Below the pieces are notes generated by a model. That model did not search any database. It saw nothing but the letters and a program-made list of their open reading frames with translations, and was not told where the DNA came from. Shown piece after piece: positions 1-6,430 of a DNA stretch of 15,445 bases. Position 1 is the first letter of the stretch. Every line of letters starts with the position of its first letter. This DNA comes from Actinomycetota bacterium. Its GTDB lineage: Bacteria > Actinomycetota > Acidimicrobiia > Acidimicrobiales > CADCTF01. The position numbers and the translations under genes are program-made. The stretch spans positions 1 to 15,445 of the forward strand of contig JAHWJQ010000029.1 in assembly GCA_019348305.1 (NCBI GenBank), given 5' to 3'.

Positions 1-438
1 TTCCGATCGGGCGGCGGCGGCCGGGTCGAGGGCGGTGGTGGTCGTGGCAGGGTCGGGCGCTGCGGTGGTGGTCGTGGTGGCGTCAGCCGGCGGCAGCGCC
101 TGCAGCACGGGCCGGAAGCGCAGCTCGGCGGTCTGGCCCACGATCTCGAGGGCCCGGCGCTGCTCCTTCACTCCGGGGAGCTGCACGATGATCGAATCGC
201 CCTGGGTGCTGATGTCCGGTTCCGCTACGCCGAGGGCGTCGACACGGCTGCGGATGATCTCCACCGACTGGTTGAGCACTCCCGCGTCGACCTTCCGATC
301 GGGCTGGAGCACGACGTAGGCCCCGCCCTGGAGGTCGAGGCCGAGCTCCGGCTTGTTCCCGACGTACTGCGTGGCCCCGAAGCTTCCGACAGCGAGCACC
401 AGGACGAAGGCCAGGGACAGCACGGTCGAGCGACGCAT
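1..438 (-). CDS. secD: Protein translocase subunit SecD (N-terminal part, cut by window edge)
   Basis: SecD works with SecF and YajC beside the SecYEG channel, using the proton motive force to help pull secreted proteins across the membrane. Only the first 146 codons are in the window. They show an N-terminal membrane segment (residues about 5-22), the family signature LGLDLQGG (about 33-40), and the periplasmic P1 start with IIRSRVDALGVAEPDI (about 61-76) followed by VQLPGV. The ATG at 438 lies directly after the yajC stop (439-441) with no gap, so the two are probably translationally coupled. From about residue 118 the protein runs into a Thr/Ala/Pro/Asp-rich stretch (TTTTTAAPDPATTTT) that looks like a disordered insert in P1. 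The rest of the protein, including the other membrane segments, is outside the window. Identification is secure; the function of the insert is unknown. Confidence 0.95.
   Translation of the reverse strand, partial: MRRSTVLSLAFVLVLAVGSFGATQYVGNKPELGLDLQGGAYVVLQPDRKVDAGVLNQSVEIIRSRVDALGVAEPDISTQGDSIIVQLPGVKEQRRALEIVGQTAELRFRPVLQALPPADATTTTTAAPDPATTTTALDPAAAARSE
32..77. repeat. Two copies of a 16-base direct repeat inside secD
   Basis: The 16 bases at 32-47 are repeated exactly at 62-77, giving a 30-base period, or ten codons. Read on the minus strand they encode ACC-rich threonine runs within the SecD insert. The exact identity and the in-frame period suggest growth by slippage or short tandem duplication. 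The repeat unit is probably variable in length between strains; that last point is inference. Confidence 0.7.
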
Positions 439-732
439 TCAGTCCTCGGAGATGGGTGAGGTGTCGGGCTCGGCCGAGTGCTGGGGCGTGATCCGCCCGC
501 TGATGGCTGCCCGGCGGAAGCGCAACACGGTGCCCGGCGTCGTCTCCACGGTGGCCGTGTCGTCGTCGAGGGCCACGATGCGTCCCACCAGCCCGCCGAC
601 GGTCACGATCTCGTCCCCTACGGCAAGGGAGGACACCAGGCTGCGTTGCGCCTTGACGCGCTGCTGCTGGGGCCTGATCAGCAGGAAGTACATGACCACG
701 AGGAGGAAGGCGAGCGGCAACAGCTGTTCCAT
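439..732 (-). CDS. yajC: Preprotein translocase subunit YajC
   Basis: YajC is a small single-span membrane protein that associates with SecDF and the Sec channel. This copy is 97 residues, within the usual range. It shows one hydrophobic segment (residues about 4-19), then the hallmark RPQQQRVK just inside the membrane, and the SH3-like cytoplasmic domain with VGDEIVTVGGLVGRI (about 38-52). The tail after about residue 83 is acidic and Ser/Pro-rich. The ATG at 732 was chosen because it starts immediately before the membrane segment; no convincing Shine-Dalgarno is visible (only a GGGGCG). It lies 14 bases after tgt and abuts secD, the standard tgt-yajC-secD order. Very likely part of one transcript with queA and tgt. 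Confidence 0.95.
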   Translation of the reverse strand: MEQLLPLAFLLVVMYFLLIRPQQQRVKAQRSLVSSLAVGDEIVTVGGLVGRIVALDDDTATVETTPGTVLRFRRAAISGRITPQHSAEPDTSPISED

Positions 733-746
733 GGCGCCCCGAGACC

Positions 747-1841
747 TTACTCCCACACCTCTGCGATCTCGCGACGCACCCTGTCGAGGCCCGCGCCCTC
801 GATAGCAGTGCGTACCCGCTGGATCAACGCCAGTGTCCAGGAGAGGTTGTGCCAGCTGAGCAGGCGCAACACCCCCGGCTCCCCCACCTGAAGGAGGTGT
901 CGCAGGTAGGCCCGCGACCACCGCTTGCAGACGTGGCAAGGGCAATGCGGGTCGAGAGGGCCCCCGTCGCGGGCAAAGGCTGCGTTGCGCAGCTGCAGCC
1001 GCCCGCTGCCCGTGAGCACCGAACCGTGCCTGGCCAGCCGGGTGGGCAGCACGCAGTCGAACAGGTCGACCCCCAAGGCGATGGCCTCGACGATGCCCAG
1101 CGGGTCGCCCACCCCCATCAGGTAGCGGGGACGGTCAGCGGGCAGCTCGGCGAGGGCGGCGGCCAGAGCGGGCAGCATCTCCTGGCGGCTCTCGCCCACC
1201 GACAGGCCCCCGATCCCGTAACCGTCAAAGCCCAGCTCGACCGTGCGGGCCGCGCTCTGGCGCCGCAACACCGGGTCGACGCCGCCCTGCACGATTCCGA
1301 ACAACGCCTGGTCCGCTCGCCGGTGGGCCCGCCGGGCCCGCTCGGCCCAGGCTGCCGTGCGATCGACGGCCAGCTGCACGACCTCGGGGGACGACGGGAG
1401 AGGCGGGCAGACGTCGAGCACCATCTGGATGTCGGCCCCCAGCTGCTCCTGCACGGCCACCGCCGTTTCCGGGGTGAGGCGGTGCCGGCTCCCGTCGTAG
1501 GTGCTGCGGAACGTGACCCCGTCGTCGTCGACGGCGGGAGCGAGGCTGAAGACCTGGTACCCGCCGGAGTCGGTGAGGACGTGGCCCGACCAGGCGGAGA
1601 AGCGGTGGATACCGCCGAGATGGGCCACGACCTCGGTTCCGGGGCGGAGCATGAGGTGGTAGGTGTTGGCCAGCACCACCTCGAAGCCAAGGGTCTCGAG
1701 ATCCGCACTCGAGAGTGCCTTCACCGCCCCCCGTGTCCCGACGGGCATGAAGCAGGGTGTGCGGAAGGTGCCCCGGGCAGTGGTGATGGTGCCGGCGCGG
1801 GCGGAGCCGTCCACGGCTGCCACCCGGAGCTCGAGGGTCAC
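747..1841 (-). CDS. tgt: tRNA-guanine transglycosylase
   Basis: This enzyme swaps the guanine at tRNA position 34 (Asp, Asn, His, Tyr tRNAs) for preQ1, the entry step of queuosine in tRNA. The 364 residues match family length. Visible features are D91 in DSGGYQVFSL (general acid/base), substrate-pocket segment LDVCPPLP (DVC at 143-145), QGGVD and YGIGGLSVGE, the nucleophile D262 in FDCVLPTR, and zinc ligands C300, C302, C305 and H331. The start is a GTG at 1841 that overlaps the queA stop by 4 bases; the open frame continues far upstream through queA, but the family N-terminus begins here, about 30 residues before FMPVGTRG. The second pocket residue is Val where E. coli and Zymomonas have Glu. 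Its partner queA is immediately upstream. All catalytic residues are present, so it should be active. Confidence 0.96.
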   Translation of the reverse strand: MTLELRVAAVDGSARAGTITTARGTFRTPCFMPVGTRGAVKALSSADLETLGFEVVLANTYHLMLRPGTEVVAHLGGIHRFSAWSGHVLTDSGGYQVFSLAPAVDDDGVTFRSTYDGSRHRLTPETAVAVQEQLGADIQMVLDVCPPLPSSPEVVQLAVDRTAAWAERARRAHRRADQALFGIVQGGVDPVLRRQSAARTVELGFDGYGIGGLSVGESRQEMLPALAAALAELPADRPRYLMGVGDPLGIVEAIALGVDLFDCVLPTRLARHGSVLTGSGRLQLRNAAFARDGGPLDPHCPCHVCKRWSRAYLRHLLQVGEPGVLRLLSWHNLSWTLALIQRVRTAIEGAGLDRVRREIAEVWE

Positions 1842-2905
1842 CGCGCCGGCTGGTGGGCCGCCCGCGACACGAGCATGGCGTCGCCGAAGGACAGGAAGCG
1901 GTAGCCCTCGCCCAGAGCGAGCTGGTACAGCGGACGCCAGCGCTCTGGTCCTGCGAAGGCGGCCAGCAGGACGAGCAGCGACGACCGGGGCAGGTGGAAG
2001 TTGGTGAACAGGAGATCGACGACTTGGAACTGGAAGCCGGGGCGGATGAACAGGTCGGTGCGGCCCTGCAAGTGCCCGCTGGCCGCTGCCGATTCGAGCG
2101 CCCTCAGCGTCGTGGTGCCAACGGCCAGGACCCTGCGTGCCCGCTCGCAAGCGGCCATGGTGGCCGCCGGCACGTCGTAGCTCTCCTCGTGCATCACGTG
2201 GTCGTCGAGGTGTTCTGAGGTGATGGGGCGGAACGTGCCGAGACCGACCACCAGCTCGACGGTGTGCACCTCGGCGCCCTTCTGCCCCAGCTGGGCCAGG
2301 ACCTCCTCGGTCAGGTGGAGCCCGGCCGTCGGTGCCGCCACCGAAGCGGGGCGCCGGGCGTAGACGGTCTGGTACCGCGACGGCTCGACCAGCGGCTCGT
2401 GGATGTAGGGCGGCAGCGGCAACGTGCCGTGGGCATCGAGCGGGGCCAGCAGCCGCACCCGCCGGCGTCCGCCACCCAGCCGCTCGCCCACGAGCACCAC
2501 CGGCTCGCCCTCCTGTCCGAACAGCGTCGTCCCCGGGGCGACGCGCCGGCCCGGTCGCACCAGCCCCTGCCACTCCCCCGCCTCCGGCGCACGCGAGGGC
2601 TGCTCACCCGCCGGCCGGTCCTCGAGAGGTTCCAAGAGGAGCACCTCGGCCGCGCCTCCGCTGGCCTTGGTGAGCAGCAGCCGGGCCGGCAGGACGCGAG
2701 TGTCGTTCACGACCACCACGTCGCCGGGCTCTACGTAGTCAGCCAGGTCGGCCACCCGCCGGTGGTCGACCGGTTCCGGTTCCCCGCGTTCACGCGGCTG
2801 GCAGGCGACCAAGAGCCGGGCAGCTGAGCGGGGTTCTACTGGCACCTGCGCGACACACGCGGCCGGGAGGTGGTACTGGTAGTCGTCGGAGGCTGAGACC
2901 GGCAC
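1838..2905 (-). CDS. queA: S-adenosylmethionine:tRNA ribosyltransferase-isomerase
   Basis: QueA transfers and isomerises the ribose of S-adenosylmethionine onto preQ1 in tRNA, giving epoxyqueuosine, the step after Tgt. The 355 residues are close to family length. Family motifs in order are DDYQYHLP (7-14), AQVPVEPR near the start, VVNDTRVLPARL (65-76), PTAGLHLTEEVL (192-203), GLGTFRPI (221-228), VGTTTLRALES (262-272) and TNFHLPRSSLL (301-311), with a C-terminal GYRFLSFGDAMLV. The start is a GTG at 2905; no ATG is available near the conserved N-terminus and no clear ribosome binding site is seen. It heads the queA-tgt-yajC-secD run and is divergent from the sigma factor gene. A TTGACG element on the minus strand at 2936-2931 could be a -35, but I find no well-spaced -10. 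No preQ1 riboswitch was recognised. Confidence 0.95.
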   Translation of the reverse strand: MPVSASDDYQYHLPAACVAQVPVEPRSAARLLVACQPRERGEPEPVDHRRVADLADYVEPGDVVVVNDTRVLPARLLLTKASGGAAEVLLLEPLEDRPAGEQPSRAPEAGEWQGLVRPGRRVAPGTTLFGQEGEPVVLVGERLGGGRRRVRLLAPLDAHGTLPLPPYIHEPLVEPSRYQTVYARRPASVAAPTAGLHLTEEVLAQLGQKGAEVHTVELVVGLGTFRPITSEHLDDHVMHEESYDVPAATMAACERARRVLAVGTTTLRALESAAASGHLQGRTDLFIRPGFQFQVVDLLFTNFHLPRSSLLVLLAAFAGPERWRPLYQLALGEGYRFLSFGDAMLVSRAAHQPAR

Positions 2906-2932
2906 GGCGAGTTGTTGCTAGCAGGAATCTCG

Positions 2933-2961
2933 TCAATGTCGGACGAAGTACCCGGTACGCT
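2933..2961 (+). promoter_or_regulatory. Possible promoter of the sigma factor gene
   Basis: In the 85-base gap between the divergent queA and sigma factor genes, TACGCT at 2956-2961 fits the actinobacterial -10 pattern TANNNT. A poor -35 candidate (TCAATG, 2933-2938) lies 17 bases upstream. A GGAAT at 2924-2928 resembles the -35 of some ECF promoters, but no matching -10 is obvious at the right distance. The predicted leader would be about 28 bases. Weak evidence only. Confidence 0.25.
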
Positions 2962-2984
2962 GCCTGTCGGGCCACGACCGAATC

Positions 2985-2990
2985 AGGGGG
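2985..2990 (+). promoter_or_regulatory. Ribosome binding site that decides the sigma factor start
   Basis: AGGGGG lies 6 bases before the GTG at 2997 but directly against the in-frame TTG at 2991. Normal spacing therefore favours the GTG. Confidence 0.6.
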
Positions 2991-2996
2991 TTGGCG

Positions 2997-4067
2997 GTGG
3001 CGCTGCGTGTCGACGATGTCGATCTGGTGCGCGATCGGGCCCTGGTCGAGCGCTTCCAGGAAGGTGACGGCGCTGCCTTCGAAACGCTGTACCGGCGGTA
3101 CTTCCCCCGGCTGAAGCGGTTCTGCCAGAAGCGGTTGGGCGATCCCCACGACGCCGAGGAGATCGCCCAGGAAACCTTCACCCGGGCGCTGCGGGCGCTG
3201 CCGTCGCTCGATGGTGAACGCCGTTTCTACCCGTGGATGACCGTCATCGCGGCCCGCCTGTGCGTCGACGCGCACCGCAGACGCGGGCGCAGCGAGCCGA
3301 CCGCGGAAGTAGACCTCGGTGCCGTCGATGGCGGGCAGGACCGCATCGTCGACGCCGCGGACCGGGTGGTGCTGGCCGCTGCCCTCACCCGCCTGGCGCC
3401 CCGCTACCGCGAGGTCCTCGACCTGCGTGAGCGACGCAACTGGTCCTACCAGCAGATCGCTGCCCACTACGGCGTGACACTGGGGACGGTGGAGGCGCTG
3501 CTGTTTCGGGCCCGCAAGTCGCTGCGACGGGAGTTCCTGGCCGTCAACCGAGGCGAGCACAGCTGGGCCGCCGTTCCGGTGCTGGGCCTGCTGGCCCGGC
3601 CCCTGGCCTCGCTGCGGGCCCGGTTGGAAGTGTGGTCTTCGGCGTTTCCGCCGCTTGCCGGTCCCGCCTTCGCCATGGCTGTGGCTGTCGCCGCCACGGG
3701 GGTCACCGTCGCGAGCGGTGATCGGCTCGACCCGCCGGCGCAGCCCCGCGAGGCGCCACTGCACCTCGAAGCCATTGTCCCGGAGGAGCCGGCGGTGGCG
3801 GCGCCCAGTGTGGGCGCGCCAACGAAAGTAACGCAGAAGCGCGGTCCTGCCGCGGCAGCCCCGGCGCCTGGTTCCACCCAAACGGAGGCGCCGGCCCTCC
3901 CCCTGGAAATCACCTCCGCCGCGGACGCTGACCAGCACGGCGCGAATACCGCGTACGCTGTAGGGATCGAAGGCGTGGCCACCGTCTACATCGAGGATCC
4001 TGCCGCAGTCGTGGCCGCGGTGGCGGCCGGCCGTTCCGACTCCGTTGAACCGGGAGACAGCAGATGA
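2997..4067 (+). CDS. ECF-type sigma-70 factor with a C-terminal membrane anchor and extracellular tail
   Basis: An extracytoplasmic-function sigma factor that would direct RNA polymerase to a small regulon. It is 356 residues from the GTG at 2997, about twice the usual ECF length. Region 2 spans roughly residues 15-98 (VERFQEGDGAAFETLYRRYF, DAEEIAQETFTRAL). Region 4 spans roughly 124-182, with the helix-turn-helix WSYQQIAAHYGVTLGTVEAL. An extension follows: a linker, one hydrophobic segment at about 218-240, then about 115 residues rich in Ala, Pro and acidic groups. Arginines before the segment suggest that the sigma part is cytoplasmic and the tail outside. Some actinobacterial ECF groups are known to have C-terminal membrane extensions, often replacing a separate anti-sigma factor; no anti-sigma gene is adjacent here. 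The last codons overlap the start of the small secreted-peptide gene, implying coupled translation. Target promoters and the triggering signal cannot be read from the window. Confidence 0.88.
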   Translation: MALRVDDVDLVRDRALVERFQEGDGAAFETLYRRYFPRLKRFCQKRLGDPHDAEEIAQETFTRALRALPSLDGERRFYPWMTVIAARLCVDAHRRRGRSEPTAEVDLGAVDGGQDRIVDAADRVVLAAALTRLAPRYREVLDLRERRNWSYQQIAAHYGVTLGTVEALLFRARKSLRREFLAVNRGEHSWAAVPVLGLLARPLASLRARLEVWSSAFPPLAGPAFAMAVAVAATGVTVASGDRLDPPAQPREAPLHLEAIVPEEPAVAAPSVGAPTKVTQKRGPAAAAPAPGSTQTEAPALPLEITSAADADQHGANTAYAVGIEGVATVYIEDPAAVVAAVAAGRSDSVEPGDSR

Positions 4068-4213
4068 AGCGTGTAGCCGCCGTTGTCGTGTTCCTCGCCG
4101 GCATCATCGTTGCCGCTTCGCCGGCCGCGGCCGACCACGGGCCGACACCGTGGGCCTGCGTAGCCGTCTATCCGATCAACCTCGGGGTTTGCGTCTACAA
4201 CCCGTTCCCCTAG
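4064..4213 (+). CDS. Small secreted two-cysteine peptide, co-translated with the sigma factor
   Basis: I recognise no named family. The gene encodes 49 residues. A Lys-Arg start is followed by a hydrophobic stretch (residues about 4-18) and an Ala-X-Ala cleavage site (SPAAA, then DHGP), which together look like a standard Sec signal peptide. The mature peptide would be only about 26 residues, beginning DHGPTPWACVAVYP and ending VCVYNPFP. Its two cysteines, C32 and C43, are ten residues apart and could form a disulfide; the flanks CVAVYP and CVYNPF look like a short internal repeat. The ATG overlaps the sigma factor stop (ATGA) and is preceded by GGGAG (4052-4056) at 7-base spacing, a strong reason to call it a real gene. 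It ends 10 bases before the convergent ruvB stop. It could be a signal, a ligand for the sigma factor's outer tail, or an envelope peptide; its function is unknown. Confidence 0.8.
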   Translation: MKRVAAVVVFLAGIIVAASPAAADHGPTPWACVAVYPINLGVCVYNPFP

Positions 4214-4223
4214 ACGCGCCGCT

Positions 4224-5267
4224 CTACGGGCCGCCGTCGAACAGCTGAGGCACCGTGGCCGGCGGGGGTGCCGGTGGCTCGAGCCCCAGGTGCTGCCACG
4301 CCGCGGGCATGGCCACCCGCCCCCTCGGGGTGCGCATGAGCAGGCCCAGCTGGAGCAGGAAGGGCTCATAGACGTCCTCGACCGTCTCGGTCTCCTCCCC
4401 CACGCTCACCGCCAGAGTCGACAGCCCCACGGGGCCACCGCCAAAGCGCCGGCAGACGGCGTCGAGGATAGCTCGGTCGACCTTGTCGAGGCCGAGGGTG
4501 TCGACACCGAACAGCGCCAGGCCCTCGCAAGCCACCGCCCGGGAGACCACCCCGTCGCCTCGAACCTCGGCGAAGTCGCGCACCCGCTTCAACAGCCGGT
4601 TGGCGATGCGCGGGGTGCCCCGGGAGCGCCCGGCGATCTCCTCGGCTCCTCCCGCATCCAGGCTCACGCCCAGGATGCGGGCCGAGCGCAAGATGATGGC
4701 CTGCAGCTCGGCCGGGCCGTAGTAGTCGAGGCGGGCCACGAAGCCGAACCGGTCGCGTAGGGGCCCGGTGATGAGCCCGGTGCGGGTGGTGGCACCGATG
4801 AGGGTGAAGCGCGGGAGCGGCAGGCGCACCGACCGGGCCGCCGGCCCCTTGCCCAGGACGATGTCGAGGACGAAATCCTCCATGGCCGGGTAGAGGATCT
4901 CCTCCACCGCCCGGCCCAGGCGATGGATCTCGTCGATGAACAGGACCGCGCCTTCCTGCAGGTCGGTGAGGATGGAGGCGAGGTCGCCGGCCCGTACCAG
5001 CGCCGGCCCCGACGTCACCCGCAGGCCCACCCCCATCTCGGCGGCAACGATGCCGGCCATGCTCGTCTTGCCCAACCCGGGCGGGCCCGCCAGGAGCAGG
5101 TGGTCGATCTCCTGGGAGCGTCGCCGCGCCGCCTCGAGCATGATCCCGAGGTGCTCTTTGAGCTGGGGTTGGCCCACGAACTCCGACAGGCGCCGCGGCC
5201 GCAGCGACACCTCCTCGGCCTCTTCGAAGGGGTCGGGCTCGGGTGCCAACAGCTCTTCCCGGCTCAC
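4224..5267 (-). CDS. ruvB: Holliday junction branch migration helicase RuvB
   Basis: RuvB is the hexameric AAA+ motor that drives branch migration of Holliday junctions with RuvA. The 347 residues are full length. Visible are the N-terminal [12 protein letters not shown] (22-33), Walker A GPPGLGKT (61-68), Walker B FIDEIHR (110-116), sensor 1 GATTRTG (158-164), the arginine-finger segment RDRFG (171-175), sensor 2 GTPRIANR (217-224), and the C-terminal winged-helix domain (about 258-335). The start is a GTG at 5267 that overlaps the ruvA stop by 4 bases; no better start is needed, because the conserved domain begins about 20 residues later. It ends only 10 bases from the convergent small-peptide gene, with no clear terminator between them. 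Confidence 0.97.
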   Translation of the reverse strand: MSREELLAPEPDPFEEAEEVSLRPRRLSEFVGQPQLKEHLGIMLEAARRRSQEIDHLLLAGPPGLGKTSMAGIVAAEMGVGLRVTSGPALVRAGDLASILTDLQEGAVLFIDEIHRLGRAVEEILYPAMEDFVLDIVLGKGPAARSVRLPLPRFTLIGATTRTGLITGPLRDRFGFVARLDYYGPAELQAIILRSARILGVSLDAGGAEEIAGRSRGTPRIANRLLKRVRDFAEVRGDGVVSRAVACEGLALFGVDTLGLDKVDRAILDAVCRRFGGGPVGLSTLAVSVGEETETVEDVYEPFLLQLGLLMRTPRGRVAMPAAWQHLGLEPPAPPPATVPQLFDGGP

Positions 5268-5872
5268 AGGCGCGCCACCGCCAACTCGCGCAGGGCCAGG
5301 CGTAGCAGTTCCTCGGTAGAGCCCTCCGCCGGCAGGTTCCGCACCGCGACCCGCACCTCGTCGACCCCGTAGCCGAGCGCCGCCAGCGCCGCTCGTACCT
5401 CGGCCCGCGGCCCGACGCCACCCGGTGTTCCCGCCCCCACCACCGTCAGTTCCGGCCGTTCGTCGTCGAAGTCCAGGCGACTCTTCAACTCGAGGAGAAG
5501 GCGGGCCGCCGTCTTCTTGCCGATGCCGGGGACCATGGTGAGGGCATCGGCGTCGTCACCGGTCACCGCCCGGCGCAGGGCGGCCGGCGAGTGGACCGAC
5601 AAGATGGCCAGCGCCACTGCCGGCCCGACCCCGTGGGTGCCGAGAAGGGCCTCGAAGCACGTCCGTTCGTCGAAGGAGGGGAAGCCGTAGAGGACGATGG
5701 CGTCTTCACGGACGTGGGTGTGCACGTGGAGGAAGACCGGGGACCCTCGTTCGCCCAACTGGCCCAGCCCACCGGTCGGCACCTGGACGCGGTACCCGAC
5801 GCCCCCCACCTCCACGAGCACCTCGCCCCGGGGTGACAGGTCGACGAGGATGCCCCGCAGCGACCCGATCAT
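5264..5872 (-). CDS. ruvA: Holliday junction DNA-binding protein RuvA
   Basis: RuvA binds the four-way junction as a tetramer and positions RuvB. The 202 residues match family length. Domain I (about 1-65) starts MIGSLRGIL and contains [10 protein letters not shown]. Domain II carries the two helix-hairpin-helix motifs, [14 protein letters not shown] (about 79-92) and [18 protein letters not shown] (about 113-130). The C-terminal domain III (about 155-202) ends in [12 protein letters not shown] and contacts RuvB. The ATG at 5872 overlaps the ruvC stop by 4 bases (ATGA), and the gene's stop overlaps the ruvB start in the same way, so the three Ruv proteins are probably made in a coupled fashion. 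Confidence 0.97.
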   Translation of the reverse strand: MIGSLRGILVDLSPRGEVLVEVGGVGYRVQVPTGGLGQLGERGSPVFLHVHTHVREDAIVLYGFPSFDERTCFEALLGTHGVGPAVALAILSVHSPAALRRAVTGDDADALTMVPGIGKKTAARLLLELKSRLDFDDERPELTVVGAGTPGGVGPRAEVRAALAALGYGVDEVRVAVRNLPAEGSTEELLRLALRELAVARL

Positions 5873-6369
5873 GGTGCGACCCGGGCCGCCCGGGCGAGGA
5901 GGGGGGCCACGGCGTGGTGGGTAAGGGCGAGCGCCAGGGCGTCGGCCGCGTCGGCCGGCTTCGGGACTGCAGCGAGCTGCAACAACGACTGCACCATGCG
6001 CTGCACCTGGTCCTTGGTTGCCGCGCCGTAGCCGGCCACCGCCTGCTTCACCTCGTTTGCGGTGTACTGGGCCACGGCGCAACCCGCCTCGGAAGCCGCA
6101 GCCAAGGCAAGCCCGCTGGCCTGGCCCACGGACATGGCAGTGCGGACGTTGGTCTGGAAGAACACGCGCTCGACCACCACCGCGTCGGGCCGTAGCTCGT
6201 CAAGGAGGGCCCGCAGCTCGCGAGCCAGTGACGCCAACCGGTCGGGCAGGGGTTGCGACGGCGGGGTGGTGAGCACCCCACAGGCCACAGCCCGCAGCCC
6301 GCCGCCATGGCGGGCTACTGCGCCGTAGCCACAGCGCGACACCCCAGGGTCGATGCCTAGGACGAACAT
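5869..6369 (-). CDS. ruvC: Crossover junction endodeoxyribonuclease RuvC
   Basis: RuvC resolves Holliday junctions by symmetrical cuts after RuvAB branch migration. The 166 residues are typical. All four metal-binding acidic residues are visible: D7 in GIDPGVSRCGYG, E67 in VVVERVFF, and D140 and D143 in KPADAADALALA. The segment QTNVRTAMSVGQASG is also characteristic. The start is the ATG at 6369, the first gene of ruvCAB. A perfect LexA-type palindrome covers this start codon and a TANNNT -10 lies just upstream, so the operon very likely has its own DNA-damage-inducible promoter. No well-spaced Shine-Dalgarno is present (an AGGAGGG lies about 16 bases away), which fits a leaderless or nearly leaderless transcript. 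Confidence 0.97.
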   Translation of the reverse strand: MFVLGIDPGVSRCGYGAVARHGGGLRAVACGVLTTPPSQPLPDRLASLARELRALLDELRPDAVVVERVFFQTNVRTAMSVGQASGLALAAASEAGCAVAQYTANEVKQAVAGYGAATKDQVQRMVQSLLQLAAVPKPADAADALALALTHHAVAPLLARAARVAP

Positions 6370-6376
6370 TAGTTCG
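6363..6376. promoter_or_regulatory. LexA (SOS) operator over the ruvC start codon
   Basis: CGAAC-ATTA-GTTCG is a perfect 5+5 palindrome with a 4-base spacer. It matches the LexA operator known from Mycobacterium and Bacillus (CGAAC-N4-GTTCG). It covers the ruvC ATG (6369-6367) and begins 2 bases downstream of the predicted -10, so bound LexA would block transcription initiation. ruvC is a known LexA target in mycobacteria. I found no second copy elsewhere in the window. Confidence 0.88.
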
Positions 6377-6378
6377 CA

Positions 6379-6384
6379 ACACTA
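6379..6384 (-). promoter_or_regulatory. Candidate -10 element of the ruvCAB promoter
   Basis: Read on the minus strand, TAGTGT fits the TANNNT -10 pattern and ends 9 bases before the ruvC ATG, so transcription would begin within a few bases of the start codon. No good -35 at 16-18 bases was found. The adjacent LexA operator supports a promoter here. Confidence 0.45.
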
Positions 6385-6430
6385 GCCCTCCTGCCGCCCG
6401 CAAAGGCGGACCCTCCCCGCCAGGTGCGGC

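Noticed and set aside
849..1904. A 351-codon plus-strand open frame opposite tgt
   Set aside because: tgt on the minus strand has all catalytic and zinc residues; the opposite frame shows no motif or ribosome binding site and is a shadow.
1842..2573. Upstream extension of the tgt frame through queA
   Set aside because: The frame stays open by GC bias, but the family N-terminus starts at the GTG at 1841 and the upstream part is the queA gene in another frame.
2931..2936. TTGACG as -35 of a queA promoter on the minus strand
   Set aside because: The hexamer is good but the nearest TANNNN element (TAGCAA) is only 10 bases away and nothing fits at 16-18 bases.
2991..2996. TTG at 2991 as the sigma factor start
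   Set aside because: The AGGGGG ribosome binding site ends at 2990, leaving no spacing; the GTG at 2997 has 6 bases and is preferred, though the difference is only two residues.
6385..6430. Intrinsic terminator between the peroxiredoxin gene and ruvC
   Set aside because: Only a short CCGCC/GGCGG hairpin without a T-tract is visible; not strong enough to list as a terminator.
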